The notes under the pieces are model-generated. The model searched no databases. It saw only the letters and a program-made list of their open reading frames with translations, and was not told the origin of the DNA. Source: an uncultured Oscillospiraceae bacterium (GTDB taxonomy: Bacteria; Bacillota; Clostridia; Oscillospirales; Acutalibacteraceae). From it: a stretch of 64,000 bases of DNA. Shown here in pieces: positions 59,433 through 64,000 of this stretch. Each line of letters opens with the position of its first letter. Position 1 is the first letter of the stretch. A program made the translations under genes and the position numbers. The DNA lies in the NCBI GenBank assembly GCA_959601025.1, contig CAUGOD010000007.1, positions 1 to 64,000 of the forward strand. Direction: 5' to 3'.

Positions 59433-61226
59433 ATGAATCCTGTAAAACGGGAAGATTATACCGAAATGCTCCTGGCGGAGGGCGGCAAAGCCCGCTGCAC
59501 CATTGTAATCGCCGAAGATGCCGGAGAAAAAGTCCGTGCGGCGGCGGAAGACTTCCGGAACATCCTGAAGCAGATGAGCGGCGCGGTCTGTCCTCTGGCG
59601 ACGGACGCTGAGGCGGAAAGCCTGGAGGCGGAAGGGTTGGTTCTGATCGGCCCTTCCCGCCTGACCGAAAAAATGGGACTGGAAACACCCCGGGGCTATC
59701 CCGGAAACGAGAGGGTTCTCCTCCGGCGGGAGGGAAACCGGCTAGCGCTTCTCGGCAACGACGACGGCGCGTATACCGGCACCCAATTCGCCGTCACCAT
59801 GCTGTTTGAACGGCTGGGCTGCGGCTGGTACGCTCCCGATCCGCTGTGGCAGGTCATCCCGCGGAAGGAAACCGTCTCGATCGGCTATCTCGATATTGAT
59901 CATCGGCCGGCGTTTATCAGCCGCTACAGCAATGTGCTGCGGTTTAACCCGGAGATCGGCCGCCGATGGTATCTCGGCGGGGATCGGCGGATTTCCGGCC
60001 ATGGCTTTCCGTTTCTGGTTCCCCGGGACGAGAATTTCGAGAAGCATCCCGAATGGTTCTGCATGATCGACGGAAAACGGAATCCCTTTGTGGAATGGTG
60101 GCAGTACTGCTACTCGAACGAGGAGCTTCCCGCGGTTCTGGCGGAAAAGATCTGCGAGAAGTTTGAGGAGGATCCCGACCTGGTGCAGTACAGCATCGCG
60201 CTGAATGACGGCTGGTATCACGGCTGGTGCGAATGCGACATGTGCCGTCAGATGGGAACGCCCAGCGAAACAGCCGTGCTGTTTGCCAACAAGATTGCCC
60301 GGCTGGTCGGCAAGCGCTTTCCCAACCACAAGCTGACCTTTCTGGCGTATTTCCCTACCTATCATCCGCCCACGCATCCCATGGAGGTGGAGCCCAACGT
60401 CGAGGTGATGTTCTGCAAGGAAGCCGACATGTTCCTGCCGGTGGACAAGGGGCCGGACAACGGCTATCACCAGCGTTATCGCTTTGTGCAGAGCAAAAAC
60501 ACCTATCCCGTCCCGTGGAAAGAGAACTTCGAGAAATGGAACCGGATGGTTTCGTTTCAGAGTATCGCGATCTGGGACTGGTACTGCATCGCCGCCGCCA
60601 AGCCGGAGTGGAAGGACGTTCCCTGGGTGCAGGGAGACGTGGCGACGCGGAACAACCGGTACTGGCGGGATCACGGCGTGCAGTACGTTTACAACGATCA
60701 GGGGCCTCTGGATGTTTTCTACGAGGACGACGCCAGCTATCCGCTGCGCTTCCCACTGTGGCATGTCGCGGCGCGAAGCTGGTGGGATAAGGATCTGACC
60801 GGCTCGGACATCCTGATGGAGGACTGCCGGAAGCTGTACGGCGGGGCGGCCGACCTGATGTTTGCGTATTACAGCTGTCTGGCGGATATCGCCGCGCACA
60901 GCACAGCCTTTTCCATCGCCTGGCATCCTCCGGCGCCCTGCGAGCTTTACACGCCGGAAGCGGTCGAGCGGGTCGAGACCATTCTCTCTCTGGTACGTAC
61001 GGTTCTCCCGCGGCAGGAGAAGGATGTACAGAAACGGCTGAAGCTCCAACTGGAGCTGTGGGAAAAGGCCAAAACGGTGATTGAGGAAAGCAAGTCGCCG
61101 TCCGGGGAGGATGCGGCAGCTGAGACTGGGGTGACCAAGGAAACCGGGGCCGCCCTGGTTACCGGGGAAAGCGAAACCGATGCGGTAAATATGGTAAACG
61201 AACAGAAGGAGGCGAAAATGGCGTGA
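59433..61226 (+). CDS. DUF4838 protein, cytosolic form
   Basis: 597 residues, no signal peptide. N-terminal alpha/beta domain (about 10-145; GPSRLTEKMGLETPRGYPGN, LLGNDDGAYTGTQFAVTMLF) like the N-terminal domain of GH67-type enzymes, then the DUF4838 region (about 150-520) with HPEWFCMIDG, WWQYCYSNEELP, ALNDGWYHGWCECDMC and WVQGDVATRNNRYWRDHGVQ. The last ~45 residues are acidic and low-complexity. A uronic-acid-related hydrolase is suggested by fold family only. Its stop overlaps the next gene's GTG by 4 bases. GGAG lies seven bases before the ATG. Confidence 0.85.
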   Translation: MNPVKREDYTEMLLAEGGKARCTIVIAEDAGEKVRAAAEDFRNILKQMSGAVCPLATDAEAESLEAEGLVLIGPSRLTEKMGLETPRGYPGNERVLLRREGNRLALLGNDDGAYTGTQFAVTMLFERLGCGWYAPDPLWQVIPRKETVSIGYLDIDHRPAFISRYSNVLRFNPEIGRRWYLGGDRRISGHGFPFLVPRDENFEKHPEWFCMIDGKRNPFVEWWQYCYSNEELPAVLAEKICEKFEEDPDLVQYSIALNDGWYHGWCECDMCRQMGTPSETAVLFANKIARLVGKRFPNHKLTFLAYFPTYHPPTHPMEVEPNVEVMFCKEADMFLPVDKGPDNGYHQRYRFVQSKNTYPVPWKENFEKWNRMVSFQSIAIWDWYCIAAAKPEWKDVPWVQGDVATRNNRYWRDHGVQYVYNDQGPLDVFYEDDASYPLRFPLWHVAARSWWDKDLTGSDILMEDCRKLYGGAADLMFAYYSCLADIAAHSTAFSIAWHPPAPCELYTPEAVERVETILSLVRTVLPRQEKDVQKRLKLQLELWEKAKTVIEESKSPSGEDAAAETGVTKETGAALVTGESETDAVNMVNEQKEAKMA

Positions 61227-63190
61227 AAAATCAAGCCATGGGGAAGATATCCCGCTGGGTAAGGGGCTGCTGTCTGCTGATGGCGGGCATCCTGTTGGTG
61301 TCCACCGCCGGCTGCGGCTGCAAGGCAAAACCGAAAGACACCTCTTCCGGAGAAACTTCGTCGTCCAATTCGTCCGATTCCTCTGCTCTAGGAACGGACG
61401 ACGCCGGCAGCTCGACCAGCGGAAGCGGCACGTCAACGTCCGGGGAAGGCGGCGGCACTACGGGCAATTCCTCCGGAGGAAACTCCTCGGGAGGAAATTC
61501 TTCCGGCGGGAACAGCTCCGGCGGAAGCAGCTCCGGTGGGAATAGTTCCGGCGGGAGCACCTCCAGCGGCGGTTCCACTTCCGGCGATTTCAAGATCGTG
61601 GAGAACGGGCAGGCCAAGGCGATGATTGTAATCTCCTCAAAAGCTTCGGAGAAGGTAATCGCCGCCGCTACCGACCTGCAGGATTATCTGAAGCGGATGA
61701 CCGGCGTTACGGTCAAGGTAGGGTATGATTCCTCCGACCGTTCCGACGGCAACTATATTCTGGTCGGCCCTTCGAAGTATACCGATAAGCTGGGCATCAA
61801 GCAGCCCACCGGCTATCCGAACAATGAAAAGGTGATTCTGAAGCGGGTCAACAATTATCTGGTGCTGATGGGGAACGACGACGGAAATTTCCTCGGCACA
61901 CAGTACGCCGTGACCATGTTCCTGGAGAAACAGGGCTGCGGCTGGTTCGGTACGCAGGAGCTCTGGCAGGTGGTGCCGAGCAAAACATCCGTCAGCGTCG
62001 GCTCACTGGATATCACCCATACGCCGAAATTCACCAGCCGGGAAAATCGGGTGTTTAGCTCGCTCCGCGCCCTGGGCGAACGCTGGTATCTCGGCGGGAT
62101 GCAGACAAACGGCGGCGGTCATTCCCTCCCGACCCTGATCCCGATGACCGAGTTCGCCAAGCATCCCGATTGGTTTGCCCATAAAAACGGCGAACTGATT
62201 ACCGAGGGAAATGGAATTTACTGGCAATACTGTTATTCCAACCAGGCGCTCGCCAGTGAATTTGGGAAAAAGATTATCGAGTATTTCGACAGTCATCCCT
62301 ATACCATGGTTTTCTCCATCACCGCCAACGACGGCTGGACGGCTGGCCTGTGCGAATGCAGCGCCTGTTCCAAGTTTGCAAACGACGCGGAACTGATGGT
62401 GACCTTCGCCAACCGTGTCGCAAAGGTAGTGGCTACCAAGTATCCGGATCGCAAGCTGTCCATCTTATCGTACCATTCCACCCTGCTGGCGCCGAAGGCT
62501 ACCATCAAGGCCGAGCCGAACGTGGAGATCATGTTCTGCACCGAGACCAGCATGACCCAGCCAATTAATCAGGTGGGCTATGTGGGAATGAGCGGCAGCG
62601 TCACGAACGTTTCCTGGAAATCGAACTTTGAAAGTTTTATCAGCAAGACCAGCCCGAAGAACATTTCTATCTGGAAATGGCTGTGCCTGTCGGCGGATTC
62701 GGTCGGCGCGGTATGGCAGAACATCCCCTGGGTGCAGGGCAACGTCGCCATCGAAGACCAGAATTACTGGAAAAAGAATGGCGCGCAGTATGTGTTCTAT
62801 GACCAGGGTCCGCTGGCCGGCTATCGGGAAACCGAGGCCAGCCTGCCGCTCCGCTGGCCGTTATGGTATGTCGCGGCCAAGGGCATGTGGGAACCCAACA
62901 TGACCGGCGATCAAATCCTGCAGGATGCCTGCAACAAGCTGTACGGCAAGGGCGCCGATGCGATGCTGTCCTATTACAAGGCGCTGGCGGACGCCAGCAA
63001 GCAGTGCACGGCAAAGAGCTATGCCTGGGTGCCGCCGTCTCCGTCGGCCGTATATACAGGGGCGCAGGTCAAAAAGATCGACGCAGCGATTTCCAAGGCG
63101 GAATCCATGCTGAGCAGCGTCAGCAGTCTGGAAAAGCAGCGGATGGAAAACCAGATTAAGCTCTGGAAAACCGCGAAAACCTATCTGTAA
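61223..63190 (+). CDS. DUF4838 lipoprotein, surface form
   Basis: 655 residues. Lipobox VSTAGC (C31), an 85-residue Gly/Ser stalk with repeated NSSGG units (about 36-118), then the same two domains as the previous gene: N-terminal (LVLMGNDDGNFLGTQYAVTM) and DUF4838 (HPDWFAHKNG, YWQYCYSNQALASE, ITANDGWTAGLCECSACSKF, WVQGNVAIEDQNYWKKNGAQ). It is a close paralogue shown on the cell surface while its twin stays inside. GTG start overlaps the upstream stop; AGAAGGAGG precedes it. Confidence 0.87.
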   Translation: MKNQAMGKISRWVRGCCLLMAGILLVSTAGCGCKAKPKDTSSGETSSSNSSDSSALGTDDAGSSTSGSGTSTSGEGGGTTGNSSGGNSSGGNSSGGNSSGGSSSGGNSSGGSTSSGGSTSGDFKIVENGQAKAMIVISSKASEKVIAAATDLQDYLKRMTGVTVKVGYDSSDRSDGNYILVGPSKYTDKLGIKQPTGYPNNEKVILKRVNNYLVLMGNDDGNFLGTQYAVTMFLEKQGCGWFGTQELWQVVPSKTSVSVGSLDITHTPKFTSRENRVFSSLRALGERWYLGGMQTNGGGHSLPTLIPMTEFAKHPDWFAHKNGELITEGNGIYWQYCYSNQALASEFGKKIIEYFDSHPYTMVFSITANDGWTAGLCECSACSKFANDAELMVTFANRVAKVVATKYPDRKLSILSYHSTLLAPKATIKAEPNVEIMFCTETSMTQPINQVGYVGMSGSVTNVSWKSNFESFISKTSPKNISIWKWLCLSADSVGAVWQNIPWVQGNVAIEDQNYWKKNGAQYVFYDQGPLAGYRETEASLPLRWPLWYVAAKGMWEPNMTGDQILQDACNKLYGKGADAMLSYYKALADASKQCTAKSYAWVPPSPSAVYTGAQVKKIDAAISKAESMLSSVSSLEKQRMENQIKLWKTAKTYL

Positions 63191-63210
63191 GGAAGCCGTT
63201 CGACGGCTGG

Positions 63211-63255
63211 GCGTGGGGAGGCCGCCATGGCTGCGGCCTCCCCGCTTTGTCTTTT
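63211..63255 (+). terminator. terminator ending the glycan operon
   Basis: Stem GGGGAGGCCGC/GCGGCCTCCCC with a 7-base loop, followed by GCTTTGTCTTTTCC. Confidence 0.85.
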
Positions 63256-63298
63256 CCGCCGAAAATCTATCACTTTTCGGCGGGAGACCGCGAAATCG

Positions 63299-63328
63299 TT
63301 GACAATGCCGGGACGAATGCTTTATAAA
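63299..63328 (+). promoter_or_regulatory. promoter of the isomerase/epimerase gene
   Basis: TTGACA (63299-63304), 18 bases, TATAAA (63323-63328); shifting one base gives TTATAA at 17. The leader is about 120 bases. Confidence 0.75.
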
Positions 63329-63454
63329 GGGCTGTGGAATTTTGTCCGGTTCTATCCGGTTAGGCGCTTACCCGGTTCCGATTATGGGGAATGTCTGCGC
63401 CGGCCGGTGCAAGCGGAAGAGTTCCTCCGCCCGCAGGAAAGGAAAAATGGAGTT

Positions 63455-64000
63455 ATGGGAAATTTTCAGATCGGCATCATTGCCGATTGGCTGCGCCTTC
63501 CTTTTGAGAAAAGCATGAAAAAATGCGCCGCGATGGGCGCGGAGGGCGTACAGCTTTACGCAGTGGAGGGCGAAATGGCCCCGGAAAACCTGTCTCCCTC
63601 CGCCCGCCGGGAAAAGCGGGCGGTCATCGAGGGCTGCGGGCTGAAGGTGAGCGCGCTGTGCGGAGACTTGGGCGGCCACGGCTTCACGCGGCGGGAGGAA
63701 AATCCGGGGAAGATCGAACGTTCCAAAAGAATTGTGGATCTTGCGCTGGAGCTGGGCGGCCGGGTTGTCACCACGCATATCGGCGTGGTACCGGCGGACA
63801 GCGCCAGCGAACCCTACCGCGTGATGCAGGAGGCCTGCAACGAGCTGGCGGAATATGCCTGGAAAAACGGCGCGTATTTCGCGATCGAAACCGGGCCGGA
63901 GCCGGCCGAACGGCTGAAGGGCTTCCTGGACAGCCTGGACAGCCGCGGGGTTGCGGTCAATCTTGATCCGGCTAATCTGGTGATGGTGACGGATGACGAT
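63455..64000 (+). CDS. sugar phosphate isomerase/epimerase, partial (runs off the window)
   Basis: First 182 residues, no stop before the window end. [20 protein letters not shown] starts a xylose isomerase-like TIM barrel: [15 protein letters not shown] (barrel strand 2 and the following helix), [35 protein letters not shown] with the metal-site His region, [13 protein letters not shown] with the catalytic-type Glu, and [14 protein letters not shown]. Substrate cannot be told; family members act in inositol, allulose and hexulosonate pathways. It has its own promoter after the operon terminator. AAAGGAAAAATGG lies upstream of ATG 63455. Confidence 0.88.
   Translation, partial: MGNFQIGIIADWLRLPFEKSMKKCAAMGAEGVQLYAVEGEMAPENLSPSARREKRAVIEGCGLKVSALCGDLGGHGFTRREENPGKIERSKRIVDLALELGGRVVTTHIGVVPADSASEPYRVMQEACNELAEYAWKNGAYFAIETGPEPAERLKGFLDSLDSRGVAVNLDPANLVMVTDDD

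Noticed and set aside
61460..61570. Short tandem DNA repeats resembling a CRISPR or satellite
   Set aside because: They are in-frame codons for a Gly/Ser-rich lipoprotein stalk (NSSGG units); no spacers, no cas genes.

Overview
The window (64 kb, GC-rich, roughly 58% by eye) looks like chromosome of a low-profile Clostridia (Firmicutes), most likely the Oscillospirales/Ruminococcaceae side. Support: SigA-type promoters (TTGACA/17/TATAAT), strong AGGAGG ribosome binding sites, GTG/TTG starts, HPr with the Gram-positive regulatory serine, UPF0340, ComF, RecD2, a MarR-controlled heterodimeric ABC exporter, an NPGTGD-type wall-sorting tail, and DUF5696/DUF4838 proteins. No rRNA, CRISPR array, intact prophage or transposase was seen.

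Layout. 0.1-8.4 kb (minus strand): a signal-less amidase; a ~1 kb gene-free stretch with three tandem CU-rich, terminator-ended units that may be small RNAs; a small orphan gene; a marR-ABC-ABC exporter operon with a clear promoter/operator; nadE. 8.5-13.9 kb (minus): cobU, then MoxR ATPase, DUF58 and transglutaminase genes with 4-base overlaps, behind a promoter and leader holding an intrinsic terminator. 14-31.2 kb: mainly housekeeping genes on the plus strand (pyrE, rimM-trmD, HPr, uvrC, proC-rsmD-coaD, recD2, murC, a pyridoxal kinase). A 90-bp repeat family sits in the 5' leaders of three unrelated genes here. 31.2-35 kb: gene remnants, galU and two paralogous RING/zinc-ribbon membrane proteins. 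35.2-37.2 kb: tRNA-Leu(CAA) followed by a lower-GC strip with three XRE regulators and a frameshifted ribbon-helix-helix gene, probably the remains of a mobile element. Then comF.

38.4-64 kb is one long plus-strand carbohydrate locus. It has two Gfo/Idh/MocA-type proteins; a short DUF4838 protein; an AraC regulator; a 970-residue solute-binding fusion protein with two permeases; an NHL-propeller/YIP1 membrane protein; a secreted DUF5696 protein; a second set of two permeases and a lipoprotein solute-binding protein; two surface proteins built from a shared beta-sandwich-like module (one with four copies and a wall-sorting tail); two full-length DUF4838 proteins (one cytosolic, one lipoprotein); and, after a terminator and new promoter, a sugar isomerase/epimerase running off the end. 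No ABC ATPase is encoded, so both importers presumably borrow a shared MsmK-type ATPase from elsewhere. The likely plan is: surface modules bind a glycan, DUF5696 and lipoprotein DUF4838 act on it outside, two binding-protein/permease sets import the products, and cytosolic DUF4838, oxidoreductases and the isomerase complete catabolism. The substrate cannot be named from sequence alone.
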